In this document: positions 1-9,439 of the stretch, one piece after another
How positions within the stretch are numbered: the stretch's first letter is position 1
Layout: each line of letters starts with the position of its first letter
Origin: Micropterus salmoides
Lineage: Eukaryota; Chordata; Actinopteri; Centrarchiformes; Centrarchidae
Assembly (NCBI RefSeq): GCF_014851395.1
Contig: NW_024041150.1
Location: 43,822,829 to 43,886,828 of the forward strand
Direction of reading: 5' to 3'
DNA length: 64,000 nucleotides
The notes under the pieces: generated by a model
Told to the model about the DNA's origin: nothing
Databases searched by the model: none
Seen by the model: the letters and a program-made list of their open reading frames with translations, nothing else
Translations under genes and position numbers: made by a program

Positions 1-560
1 GGTTTTCTGTACACTACAATTTGCAGGCTCCTGTCCTCTTCAATGTGTACAGTACAGTCCAGGAACGCCAAATTGTTGTTGTGGACATCTTCTGGTGTGA
101 ACTTGTTATTGTCCTCAGAGTTGATGTGTTCTGTGAATGCTTGCACTTCCGGGGTTTTAATTTTGACTTAAGTGTCATCCACATACCTGTACCAGTGTCT
201 CAGTGCTGTTCCTCTGAAGGAGTTGAGGGCTTTACTATCCAATTCTTCCATGTAGATGTGAGCCACAAAAGGGGGCACATGTGAGCCCATGGCACAGCCA
301 TGCTTCTGTCTGTAGAATCCTCTGTTGTACTGAAAATAGGTGGTGTTTAGACAGAGGTCCAGTAATTTACAGATCTGGTGAGGGCTGAGGCTGGTTCTGT
401 TTAGAAAGTTGCCTTTTAGTAGTCGTTTCCTTACAGATTCTACTTCCTCTATGGTGGGGATGTGGGTGAAAAAAAGGTCACATCACAGGAAACCATGGTT
501 TCATCTGGGTCCAGTTTCAGACCTTGAACTTTGTTTACAAAGTCAATGGAGTTTGGGATG
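1..560 (-). pseudogene. Penelope-like element reverse transcriptase fragment (inverted)
   Basis: Read on the minus strand, this is the central part of a Penelope-like reverse transcriptase. It contains the blocks DFVNKVQGLKLDPDETMVS, IPTIEEVESVRKRLLKGNF, SPHQICKLLDLCLNTTYF, FYRQKHGCAMG and WYRYVDDT (the YVDD catalytic motif). It matches the plus-strand copy at 2405-3090 block for block. It runs off the left edge of the window. It lies head to head with the GIY-YIG part of the same family starting near 566, with the join between about 555 and 570. Frameshifts and substitutions make it non-functional. Family assignment is firm; the exact join is approximate. Confidence 0.85.
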
Positions 561-565
561 TGGTG

Positions 566-1410
566 GGGTTCCAATGCAGTCAGGAATGCACAGAACTGTA
601 CATTGGGGAAACTAAACAACCACTACACAAACGCATGGCTCAACAACACAGAAGGGCCAACTCCTCAGGTCAAGACTCAGAAGTTTACTTACATCTGAAG
701 GACAAAGGACACTTGTTGGAGGACTACCAGGTGCACATTTTAGACAGAGAGGATGGATGGTTTGAAAGGTATGTCAAGGAAACCATTTACACCCGGGTTG
801 AGAAGTAAATGTAAATGCTCCGTACTTGTATAGCGCCTTTCTAGTCTTTTCGACCACTCAAAGCGCTTTTACACTACATCTGCATTCATACACTGAGCCT
901 AAGTGCTCAAACGGAAACCAACATTCACACTCACTCATACACTGGTGGAACAGCCGCCAGGGGCAAATCGGGGTTCAGTATCTTGCCCAAGGACACTTCG
1001 ACACGCAACCAGGGGGAGCCAGGGATTGAACCGCCGACCTTCCGATTAACAGCTAACCCGCTCTACCTCCTGAGCAGAAGCTGTTGCTGAACAGAGGAGG
1101 GGGTCCAAGCCACCACTTATCACCCATTTACAATGCTCTCCTTTCATCACTTCCCAGGAAACAGAACAAGCATTTACTCTTGGCCTCAGGTGAAGATGCC
1201 AACGATGGTTGTTCAGACTTGATCGACGATCCTAGCTAACAATCCCAGAGGTTAAATAGCTGAGTTTCCCTAACAGTCAGTCAGAACTGAAGAAGTCCTT
1301 TGGATGAGGGACGAAATGTCTTCCACTATCTTCAACCAAGTCCAGTTGCCCTTGACTTTAACCTTTGTTGGATAACTATGACCTGGATGACTGAGAATCT
1401 TCATAGACAA
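566..1410 (+). mobile_element. Penelope-like element: GIY-YIG endonuclease and 3' end, interrupted by a SINE
   Basis: The translation at 566-805 carries CSQECTELYIGETKQPLHKR, the YIG half of a GIY-YIG nuclease domain, followed by DREDGWFERYVKE. This is the C-terminal endonuclease module of Penelope-like elements. The frame resumes at 1081 after a SINE insertion (806-1075). The element's 3' non-coding end then continues to about 1410, with the same sequence as the end of the copy at 3656-3805. One copy of the upstream half is inverted (1-560). The element is dead: it lacks an N-terminus and is broken by insertion. Confidence 0.85.
806..1075 (-). mobile_element. tRNA-derived SINE, copy 1
   Basis: Reading the minus strand from 1075, a tRNA-like head carries an A-box-like stretch (CTCAGGAGGTAGAGCGGGTT) and a B-box-like GGTTCAATCCC, followed by a body that ends in AAAGGCGCTATACAAGTACG and an A/T-rich tail. 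The insertion is flanked by a 5 bp direct repeat AGAAG (801-805 and 1076-1080). It sits inside the Penelope 3' part. A second copy lies at 46730-46983. Confidence 0.8.
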
Positions 1411-1857
1411 TGTTTTGGAATGGCCCAGCCAGAGCCCAGACCTGAATCCAATTATCTGTGGGGTGATCTGAAGAGGGCTGTGCACAGGCAATGTCCTCGA
1501 AATCTGACAGATTTGGAGTGCTTTTGCAAAGAAGAGTGGGCAAGTATTGCCACGTCAAGATGTGCCATGCTAATAGACTCCTACCCAAAAAGGCTGACTC
1601 CTGTAATAAAATCAAAAGGTACTTCAACAAAGTATTAGTCTAAAGGTGTGCATACTTATACAACCAGGTTATTGTAAGGTTTTTATTTTTCATTTTTCCC
1701 CCTCAAAGATTTCAATTTGTTTTTCAATTGAATTGTTGAATAGGTCACATTAAAGGGGGGGGGGAGTTCTGACATGATTTATCTTTGTCTTCTTATTTTA
1801 CATCATAAGAACCTGGCATTTTAACAGGAGTGTGTAGACTTTTTCTATCCACTGTAG
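1411..1857 (+). pseudogene. Tc1/mariner-like transposase C-terminus and 3' terminal inverted repeat
   Basis: The translation of 1420-1638 contains WPSQSPDLNPI, then after a frameshift LWGDLKRAVHRQCPRNLTD and VIKSKGTSTKY, the C-terminal signature of Tc1-like DDE transposases. The codons around the expected catalytic Glu (NPIE) are lost through a small deletion. The AT-rich tail ends near 1857 in CTATCCACTGTA, as expected for a Tc1 terminal repeat. The 5' two thirds of the element are absent. Confidence 0.8.
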
Positions 1858-2152
1858 ATATGTATATATGAAACCTAAATCTCTGTTACTTCAGGAGGCG
1901 AAAGGAGAGAGTCTAGCCCCTATCCCTGTTAGAGCTGTTGGAGCATTTTCTAAGCAGATTTTTCTTCTGGGTTCCAGATTTTCTTAGAACTTTTAGACAG
2001 AATGAAAAGTGTTGAACTTGTTTGTGTGGAGAGCAAAGATTGTGGAGTACCTGAGCAGAAGGAACAGAGCAGAGAAATCTGCAGATGATGATGTTGTGCT
2101 GTTGTTTGGAAACATGATGAAAGTGTTCAGACGTGGAGAACAAGTGTGACTA
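1858..2152 (+). other. Duplicated module upstream of SRCR copy A, with an RT-like FADD stretch
   Basis: This block is nearly identical to 32275-32576, which lies upstream of SRCR copy C, so it belongs to the duplicated segment. It holds a short frame starting MKSVELVCVESKDCGVPEQK. In the copy-C version the frame continues as REICRFADDVVLLFGN, where FADDVVLL resembles the catalytic motif of RTE-type reverse transcriptases. It may therefore be an old LINE fragment rather than a 5' exon. No signal peptide is visible. Function unknown. Confidence 0.45.
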
Positions 2153-2169
2153 CAAGCTGCAATAAGGAG

Positions 2170-2340
2170 AGCAAAGACAGCTATGGAATGAAACTGGAGA
2201 AACAGCTCAAGATCAATATGGAAAAATCTTAAGGACATGACAGACTACAATAAACGCCCTATCTCCCCTCTTAACAATGATCCAAGCCTCCCAGACAAAC
2301 TAAATAACTTTTATGCAAGGTTTGAAATCTACCTCACCAG
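2170..2340 (+). mobile_element. LINE ORF2 fragment (CR1/L2/Rex-type)
   Basis: The translation reads IWKNLKDMTDYNKRP, then SLPDKLNNFYARFE, the linker between endonuclease and reverse transcriptase that is common in fish CR1/L2/Rex-type LINEs. It is truncated on both sides and lies directly before the Penelope element. Confidence 0.65.
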
Positions 2341-2404
2341 TCATCCCCCCCGACCCCATTCCAACACCACTCTTCCCTTGATTTTAACCTTTAACTTTTA
2401 ACCT

Positions 2405-3090
2405 GTCTAAACACCACCTACTTCCAGTACAACGGTGGATTCTACAGACAGAAGCATAGCTGTGCCATGGGTTCACCGGTATCCCCGATTGTGGCAAACG
2501 TCTACATGGAAGAAGTGGAGAATAAAGCCCTCAACTCCTTCAGAGGAACAGCACCGAGCCACTGGTACAGATATGTGGACGACACCTGGTTCAAAATTAA
2601 AAGCCAGAAAGTGCAAGCCTTCACAGAACACATCAACTCTGTGGACAGTAACATCAAGTTCACACGAGAAGATGTTCACAACAACAGTTTGGCCTTCCTG
2701 GACTGCGCTGTACACATTGAAGAGGACAGGAGCCTGCAGATTGGTGTTTACAGAAAACCCATACACACAGACCAATACCTACTGTTCGATTCCCACCACC
2801 CACTGGAGCACAAGCTAGGGGTCATGAGAACACTGCACCACAGAGCGGAAAAAATACCAACAAGCGCCCAAGACAGAGAGAAGGAACAGAATCACCTGAA
2901 GGGGGCACTTACAGCCTGTGGATACCCTAAATGGACCTTTGTGAAAACAGCCACAAGATCCAAGAAGAACAAAACTACAGGGGAGGAGGAAAAGAAGGTC
3001 AAACGTAACAACATTGTGATTCCATACGTGTCTGGAGTATCAGAGAAACTCAGGAGGATTTTCAACAAACATAACATCCCGTGTTTTTAA
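2405..3090 (+). pseudogene. Penelope-like element reverse transcriptase (C-terminal two thirds)
   Basis: The open frame from 2467 (with upstream in-frame similarity from about 2405, TTYFQYNGGFYRQKH) gives the palm and thumb of a Penelope-like reverse transcriptase: CAMGSPVSPIVANVYMEE, then WYRYVDDTWFKIK with the catalytic YVDD, then LAFLDCAVHIEEDRSLQIGV and YRKPIHTDQYLLFDSHHPLE. The N-terminal part is missing; the element starts abruptly next to a LINE fragment. The frame ends at 3090 with IFNKHNIPCF and a stop, and a frameshift separates it from the GIY-YIG part that follows. The YVDD motif itself is intact, but the protein cannot be complete. Confidence 0.88.
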
Positions 3091-3655
3091 ACCCAAGAAC
3101 ACACTAAGACAGATACGAGTACACCCCAAAGACCGCACACCCAAACACAAGAAAAGCAATCTAGTGTATGCGGTCCAATGCAGTGAGGAATGCACAGACC
3201 TGTATATTGGGGAGACTAAACAACCACTACACAAACGCATGGCTCAACACAGAAGGGCCAACTCCTCAGGTCAAGACTCTGCACTCTACTTACATCTGAA
3301 GGACAGAGGACACTCGTTTGAGGACCACCAGGTGCACATTTTAGACAGAGAAGATGGATGGTTTGAAAGAGGTGTTAAGGAAGCATCTACACCAGGGTTG
3401 AGAAGCCGTCATTTAACAGGGGAGGGGGTCTACGCCACCACTTATCCCCTACTTACAATGCTGTCCTTTCATCACTTCCCAGGAAACTCAACAAACGTAA
3501 CCTCTTGGCCTCAGGTGAAGATACCAACGATGGTCGTTCAGTCTTGGCCACCGGTAGTCTTAATGACTGTAACAACTGTCGTCACAGCAACCAGGAAAAC
3601 TAACGAACCAGCGGTATCGATGACCCTGGAAAACGACCCCACTGAGGTTAAATAG
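3087..3655 (+). pseudogene. Penelope-like element GIY-YIG endonuclease domain
   Basis: In a shifted frame, continuous with the reverse transcriptase above, the translation has VYAVQCSEECTDLYIGETKQ, then PLHKRMAQHRRANSSGQDS and HILDREDGWFERGVKEA. This is the GIY-YIG nuclease with its Cys pair and catalytic Arg region, the hallmark that separates Penelope-like elements from other retroelements. A further frameshift follows the nuclease domain. The element's 3' non-coding end continues to about 3805. Confidence 0.85.
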
Positions 3656-3805
3656 CTGAGTTTCCCTGCCAGTCAGTCAGAACTGAAGAAGTCCTTTGGA
3701 TGAGGGACGAAACGTCTTCCAGTATCTTCAACCAAGTCCAGCTGCCCTTGATTTTAACCTTCGTTGGATAACTATTACCTGGATGAATCTTCATAGACAA
3801 CTTCT

Positions 3806-4000
3806 CTCTTTGGTTTAGTTGCATTCTCATACACTATAGCATGGTGATTTACCCATGGTATTCTGTATTGTACATGTTGTGAAGTGTATTGTCTATTTGT
3901 TGTTTGTAGTGTATACACATGATGCAGAGCTTAAACATAATGTACCGAAAACAAATTCCACCGGCATTGTCACGTATCTCATAAGACACTCTAATCTAAT
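3806..4000 (+). mobile_element. LINE 3' end fragment
   Basis: It is nearly identical to the 3' end of the plus-strand LINE at 43660-43865, and both end in a run of TCTAAT/CTAATC-like repeats. It abuts the Penelope 3' end. Homologous SRCR-flank sequence begins right after it (CAGAGTATTAAATGG). Confidence 0.7.
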
Positions 4001-4201
4001 TTAATCAGAGTATTAAATGGAAATGTGCTGGTGAACTTGCTGCAGTCTGTGCTGGTAGAAAGATGTGTTCTGTTTTTAATGATGAACTGATGTTGGAGTT
4101 GTGCTGAGTCCACCTTGAATCACTGAATTGTTGTTTCATGACATGTTTTTCTTTTGTGTCTGCTGTCTTTATCTCTATTTCATCTTCTATTATCTCTCCA
4201 G

Positions 4202-4507
4202 ACTCTGTCAGGCTGGTGAACGGGACTAGACTGTGCTCAGGCAGACTGGAGGTGAAGTCTAACCAGAGGTGGTCCTCAGTGTGTGAAGCTGACTTTGACC
4301 AGCAGGATGCAGATGTGGTCTGTAGGGAGCTTGGCTGTGGGGCTCCTTCAGTCCTCCAGGGGGCGCTCTATGGAGAAGTGGAGGCTCCGATGTGGACCAA
4401 AGAGTTCCAGTGTGGAGGCCATGAGTCTGCTCTCCTGGACTGTAGAAGCTCAGGCTCAGCTAGAAACACCTGCTCACCTGGAAAAGCTGTTGGACTCACC
4501 TGCTCAG
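4202..4507 (+). CDS. SRCR gene copy A, exon encoding SRCR domain 1 (group B)
   Basis: This 306 bp exon is phase 1 at both ends, with acceptor TCTCTCCAG before it and donor GTAGAA after it. It encodes one complete scavenger-receptor cysteine-rich domain: it starts DSVRLVNGTRLCSGRLEV, has VVCRELGCG in the middle and ends VGLTCSG. Eight cysteines are present, as in group B domains (CD5/CD6/CD163 type), which fold as secreted or cell-surface ligand-binding modules. The frame is intact. The hydrophobic run just upstream (4138-4200) is better read as the polypyrimidine tract of an intron than as a signal peptide. The upstream signal-peptide exon was not found; TE insertions at 2150-4000 may have displaced it. 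Copies B, C and D are near-identical. Confidence 0.88.
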
Positions 4508-4600
4508 GTAGAAGAGGAGCTGCAGCTTTGATTTGGTTCATTTCTGTTCTGATGAAACTCACTTTACTGTTTTACTGATGACTCTCTGGTTTCTGTTCAG

Positions 4601-4885
4601 AGCCTGATGATGTCAGGTTGGTGGGAGGAGCCAGTCGCTGTGCAGGAATACTGGAGGTGAAACAGGGAGACTGGAGACCAGTGAGTGACTCTGGCTGGAG
4701 CCTGAAGACAGCAGCTGTTGCCTGTAGAGAGCTGGACTGTGGCTCTGCTGTTTCTGTAAGATGGAGAAAGGAGTCCTCATACAGAACTGTGTGGTGGATC
4801 AGGTCTGAATGTGTTCAGTCTGGATCTATGAGGGAGTGTGTTGCATCAACTTTCTCTTCCACCATACTGGATCTCACCTGCTCAG
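4601..4885 (+). CDS. SRCR gene copy A, exon encoding SRCR domain 2 (six-Cys variant)
   Basis: This 285 bp exon (95 codons, phase 1-1) follows a 93 bp intron. Acceptor TTCTGTTCAG and donor GTAAGC are good. It encodes VRLVGGASRCAGILEV, then VACRELDCGSAVSV and DLTCSG. Only six of the eight group B cysteines remain. The second (expected near WRPVSDS) and the seventh (expected near STFSST) are both absent, which would remove the canonical C2-C7 disulfide as a pair. The domain is otherwise open and complete. It is shorter than the equivalent exons of B, C and D by two to three codons. Confidence 0.85.
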
Positions 4886-5261
4886 GTAAGCCCATCAGTG
4901 ACATCATCTATGACAGTAATGTACCAAGTTGACTCAGCAGCTAGAATGGCAGCAGACTGTCTCTTTTTGGTTGCTAGTAAACGTCAGCTAAATCAGTAAT
5001 GAAGTAATGTTAGCTGTATGTCATTACTATTTACTTGTCCAGGGTTGAGAACATCAGGTCCAAGTTAAACTGGTGTACAGCTCTGTCCTGTTCACATATT
5101 GTACCACATACTAGTTAAATTATATTTCAGTGCATCAATAATCGTTTGATAATCGCATCACAGCCTTCTGAATCGTAATCGAATCGTCAGTTGCTTAGAA
5201 ATTCCCACCCCTAATGATAAGAACCTTAATACTTTCTTTGGTTTCTATTTTCTCCCTTCAG

Positions 5262-5287
5262 TGAAAGAATTTAACAGTGATGAGTGA
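5262..5287 (+). CDS. SRCR gene copy A, putative terminal exon (secreted end)
   Basis: A pyrimidine tract and acceptor (TCTCCCTTCAG) precede a short phase-1 coding end. Joined to the domain 2 exon it reads V-K-E-F-N-S-D-E-stop. An AATAAA lies at 5338-5343, about 50 bp after the stop. No membrane segment is encoded, so copy A would give a secreted two-SRCR protein. In copy C the same sequence has lost the acceptor AG. The gene model is inferred from splice sites, phase and the poly(A) signal; transcript evidence is needed. Confidence 0.5.
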
Positions 5288-5337
5288 AGCTGACTCTGAG
5301 ACAGTGAGAGAAGTTAAGAGTGACCAGTAGTAGATCA

Positions 5338-5343
5338 AATAAA
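5338..5343 (+). promoter_or_regulatory. Polyadenylation signal AATAAA (copy A)
   Basis: The hexamer AATAAA lies about 50 bp after the putative copy A stop codon. It is conserved at 37842-37847 after copy C. Confidence 0.45.
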
Positions 5344-6889
5344 GTACCGTAACATGATAATATACGGGCATGTTGTTCATCCTACTGTGCTACTTCCTAC
5401 AGAAATATAATATCATTTGAGTAAATGTTCTTCTGTTGGCCTGATATTCAATTCACAGTATTGAAGAACACATTTACTTGGCACTGTTGCATTTGCTGTT
5501 GCTATTAGAGCAGCCTACATTATTTTGGCATGGACTCAGATGTAGCCGATTTTTTAGCTAAACACAAACTTAACATTCATTCTGTGAACTCTCCAGATGA
5601 GTAATGCTGTTTACACCATAGTCCTACTGTCGTGGGCTATATTTCCATTCAGTTTAAACATTCCCAAGAAGCTCCAGGACACAGGTGATTCACTTCCATG
5701 AAGTTTACTGGGTATCTTGTGAAACTGTAACAGTACAATGAGATGTTTATATCATTAAAGAAACTAAACACACAGTATGAAGGTAAGCAGCACCGCTTAG
5801 CTAACGTAGCTGTGTAGCTTATAAAATGAAGCACAACCGAGCTAGCAGCAATAAAACATAAAGCTAACTTAGCCTAGCGTAAACTAATTAGCGTCTTAGC
5901 CATCACTATATTCTTAGAAACTCAAAATAGGTGATAACTTAACGTTACACAATGAAAAATACTTTCAGACGTTGCCTAAGCAAAGAGGGAGAATGAAGAG
6001 CAATCAACTCAGAAGCTGGGAGAGCTCACACATGACCGTAGCAGATCACCGCATGGCAGTTTTCTTTTCGTTTCCCAGAAATACACTGGTCCAAGGTTGC
6101 CACAGTGACAAAAATAAACAAACTACACTGAACTGGTGAAACGAAGTGACGGACACATTTTCTAGGAGCATAACACCTACCATATCTTGGTTATGTAACT
6201 AAAAACAGAGAAGTTTTGTGAAGTTGAGTAATCCTCAACATTAGTTGTGTTTTGGAGTAACTACAGCTGGAAAACAATTAAATAATAGGTTGTAGGCTCT
6301 ACTGGGTGATTATTTTCATAAGCAACTGTCTCTTTCCCAGATAGTGTATAGATTTTTAGGCATTCTATCATCTCAAACAGCAGGAAGAATAGTGCATTTA
6401 GGAAAAAATCTCCCCAGGGTGGCATCCCCCCAGACCCCCCATGGTTTGGACTAAGCCCTGAATGTTCATAACATCTGGCTCCGCCCCTGCTGCCACCAAT
6501 TAGGTTTGGAGTGTGGATCAAAGGATTAGTGCTTATATTATTTATACATAAATAAATAATTAAACAAAATAAACTCACATCCTCTAAATCACATTGTTTA
6601 GTCTGTTTCGATATTGAAAAACAATTCTTGTTATTAATTAATTAATTATTATTATACCAAAGTGCACTTTTATCATTCTGAGGTTTAGAACCAGCTGCCT
6701 TCTTTCTTCCTCATGCTTCTGACAGTGTAACATAACAGGCTCTACTGTTTCTTCTTGCACGCAGAAGTCACGTTTGCCTTATTGAATTATGTGCTGTTTA
6801 GTCCAGTGTGTCCAAATCTAAGTCTTTGTAGGATTATTTAGTCTCTCCTGTTCCATCCTGCACATCTCATTTCTCCAGCTATCTTCTAT

Positions 6890-6890
<1 letters not shown>
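5344..6890. other. Non-coding flank of copy A, part of the duplicated segment
   Basis: No gene was recognised. Stretches at 5344-5515, 5575-5615 and 6180-6405 recur in the same order after copy C (37848-38021, 38617-38665, 38670-38920). The stretch 6450-6890 recurs after copy B (31795-31970). This marks the extent of the tandem duplication. The segment at 6406-6500, rich in C runs, looks like a dispersed repeat but was not identified. Confidence 0.7.

Positions 6891-6891
<1 letters not shown>

Positions 6892-6965
<74 letters not shown>
6892..6965. repeat. (AT)n microsatellite
   Basis: About 37 uninterrupted TA/AT dinucleotides. Confidence 0.98.
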
Positions 6966-6967
<2 letters not shown>

Positions 6968-7104
6968 TTTTTGGTGCTGGCCAAAGATTCACATGAGCAG
7001 CCGTTAACCTGAACTTCAGCACAAAACACTTAACACACTAATAAAAACAAAACACTAAATACAACAGCGGCACTTGCCCGGATCACTACAGAGCAGTGCC
7101 ACCG

Positions 7105-7195
7105 GAAGTGACGTCCTCTATGATAGAAATGTACCCAGGCTGACACACATTCACCAGCTAGAATGGCAGCAGACTGTCTCTGGCAGCCATGACGT
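7105..7195 (+). other. Decayed copy of the sequence that follows SRCR exon 2
   Basis: The sequence CTAGAATGGCAGCAGACTGT and its surroundings match the intron immediately after exon 2 of copies A, B and C (4900-4960, 31615-31680, 33480-33545). No SRCR exon remains beside it. The rest of 6966-7480 shows no gene; part of it (6970-7005) matches 32225-32260. Confidence 0.6.
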
Positions 7196-7483
7196 AATCT
7201 GATGAGGTGCTGCCTCAGTAAATCAGGAGCTGAATGCACCAATATATTACTTAATAGGGAAATTTGTTTTGGACTCTGTCCGTTTTGCAGCTTTACAAGA
7301 CAATACAAAATACAGAAATAAAGCATGTCTCAACACATATTATCATGCAACACATACTGTTATATACATTAGACAGTTACCTATATATACCTATATATAT
7401 AGTAGCACATTGACTCCTTCTTCCAGTGCCAGTTTTGATTGAAAAACCCTGTTGTTTGTTTTCCCCTCAATGTAGCACCACAC

Positions 7484-8635
7484 TTGCACAATGAGGTATT
7501 GCACACCGCTAATAGCTTATGTATTGCACAAATGACATATTGCACAACCCCAACAGCCTACATATTGCAGAAATTACATATTGCACAACCCTGATAGCCT
7601 ACATTTTGCACATATGACATATCATACAACCCCAATAGCCAACATATTGCACAAATTACATATTGCACAACTCCAATAGCCTACATATTGGACAAATGAC
7701 ATATTGCACAACCTAAATAGCCTACATATTGGACAAATGACACATTTCACAACCTAAATAGCCTACATATTGCACAAATGACAAATTACACAATCCCAAT
7801 AGCCTACATATTGCACAAATGACATATTACACAATCCCAATAGCCTACATATTGCACAAATGACATATTGCACAAATGACATATTGCACAACCTCAATAG
7901 CCTACATATTGCACAAATAACATATTGCACAATCCTGATAGCCTACATATCGCACAAATGGATATATTGCACAACCCCAATATCCTACATATTGCAAAAT
8001 TTACATATTTTACAACCCCAATAGCCCTCATATTTCACAAATTACATATTGCACAACCCCAGTAGCCTACAGTATAGCACAAATGACATATTGTACTACG
8101 CAAATAGCCTATGTATTGCACAAATGACATATTGCACAACCTCAATAGCTCACATACTGTACAAATGACATATTACACAACCCCAATAGCCTACATATTG
8201 CACAATTGACATATTGCACAACCTCAATACCCACATACTGTACAAATGACATATTACACAACCCCAATAGCCTACATATTACACAAATTACATATTGCAC
8301 AACCAAATAGTCTACGTATTGCAGAAATTACATATTGCACAACCCTGATAGCTTACATTTTGCACATATGACATATCATACAATCCCAATAGCCTACATA
8401 TTGCATAAATGACATATTGCACAACAAATATAGACTTCGTATTGCACAAATGATATATTATACAACCCCAATAGCCTACATATTGCACAATTGACACATT
8501 TCACATAACCTGTGCAATAAATGATGAGATATTGAACAATCCACAACAATTTTTTTGCACCACTAACACATTGCATAACCCCGATAACCTACTTATTGCA
8601 CAATGACATAGTGCACAACCCATCCAGCCTATATG
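7484..8635. repeat. Minisatellite, unit about 41 bp, roughly 28 copies
   Basis: A degenerate unit built on ATATTGCACAAATGAC and CAACCCCAATAGCCTAC repeats about every 41 bp throughout. Some units are doubled or partial (for example near 7860-7890). Copies diverge at about 5-20% of positions by eye. Short open frames on the minus strand are products of the repeat. Confidence 0.92.
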
Positions 8636-8639
8636 TTAG

Positions 8640-8945
8640 TGTTGATAAGCTTAATGGACATAGGCACAAATGAGTGTTTATATATCAGTTTTACCTGCTT
8701 TTAGAAACTATAAAATCTTCTACCAGAAGGTAAAAGCTGAAATTCTGGGTGAAGTATGTGGGTCGGATCGGAGACTACTTTTTTTTTTGCCTGTCTGATA
8801 ACCAACTGCTCATAAATTGTCTGTAGAGGCAGATGGGTTTTGACCCCCATAATCTTCATGGCTGTCTGAACTAGATGGGCGATCTCTGGTTTGGACTGTA
8901 CTGTAAGGTTACCATACCAGCCTATGATAATGTATCTTAGAATAC
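8640..8945 (-). pseudogene. LINE ORF2 C-terminal fragment
   Basis: The minus-strand translation reads WYGNLTVQSKPEIAHLVQTA, then MKIMGVKTHLPLQTIYEQLV and IRQAKK, the C-terminal end of a CR1/L2/Rex-type LINE ORF2. It fits the same family as the fragment at 12500-13125. Confidence 0.7.
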
Positions 8946-9002
8946 TCTAGTATTACATGATAAAACAACAACATACATTTCTGCTTGACTCCATACACTC
9001 TT

Positions 9003-9240
9003 AGGCTACGTTCAGACTGCAGGCCTTAATGCTCAATTCCGATTAATTCCCCAGATCCGATTTTTTTTTGTTTGACAGTTCACATTACAGTTTAATTGCA
9101 GCCCATATCAGACTCCAGTGTGAACTGTCCGCCGCCTGAAAGTGACGTGAAAGAATAACACTATGTCACACGCAGCAGCACGCTGTTGCAGGCTTCAAAA
9201 ATAAACAAGGAGCAATAGAGGTTAGCTCCAGTTAACTCGC
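9003..9240. mobile_element. Left part of a non-autonomous DNA element split by L1 copy 1
   Basis: It begins TACGTTCAGACTGCAGGCC and contains TCCGATTAATTCCCCAGATC. A stretch with the complementary theme (GACCTGAGTGTCCAGAGTG, then AGATCCGATATGTATC) appears at 12424-12498 on the far side of the L1. This suggests one short non-coding element interrupted by the L1. Class is unknown. Confidence 0.5.
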
Positions 9241-9337
9241 TGGAGACTCCCATTTTTCATTGTCGTCTCACAGGTCACATCTGCCCTACAACTAACTGTG
9301 TCTCTCTCTCACTCTCTCTCTCCCCACTGTGTCCGCT

Positions 9338-9371
9338 GTGCTATATGTTGCTCAAATGCAACATATAGCAC
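9338..9371. repeat. Perfect 14 bp inverted repeat with 6 bp loop
   Basis: GTGCTATATGTTGC is followed by TCAAAT and then its exact reverse complement. It lies in the 5' leader region of L1 copy 1, just after a CT-rich tract (9298-9325). Confidence 0.85.
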
Positions 9372-9439
9372 GTTAATAGTTATAAAATACAGTGCACCTC
9401 TCAACAGACTAGACTGTCCGATAATGTTTTGTGTATTTT

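Noticed and set aside
1030..1075. tRNA-like sequence (A and B box) on the minus strand
   Set aside because: Part of a SINE with target duplications; there is no complete tRNA fold or anticodon arm expected of a functional tRNA gene.
4138..4201. Hydrophobic N-terminus in frame with SRCR exon A1 (also at 30838, 32708 and 44006), suggestive of a signal peptide
   Set aside because: The DNA is a long pyrimidine tract ending in TCTCTCCAG, phase 1 matches other SRCR exons, and domain 2 exons have the same arrangement; an intron is the simpler reading, though not excluded.
7484..8635. Regular repeats resembling a CRISPR array
   Set aside because: Units are contiguous and diverged with no unique spacers of constant length, in a vertebrate genome: a minisatellite.
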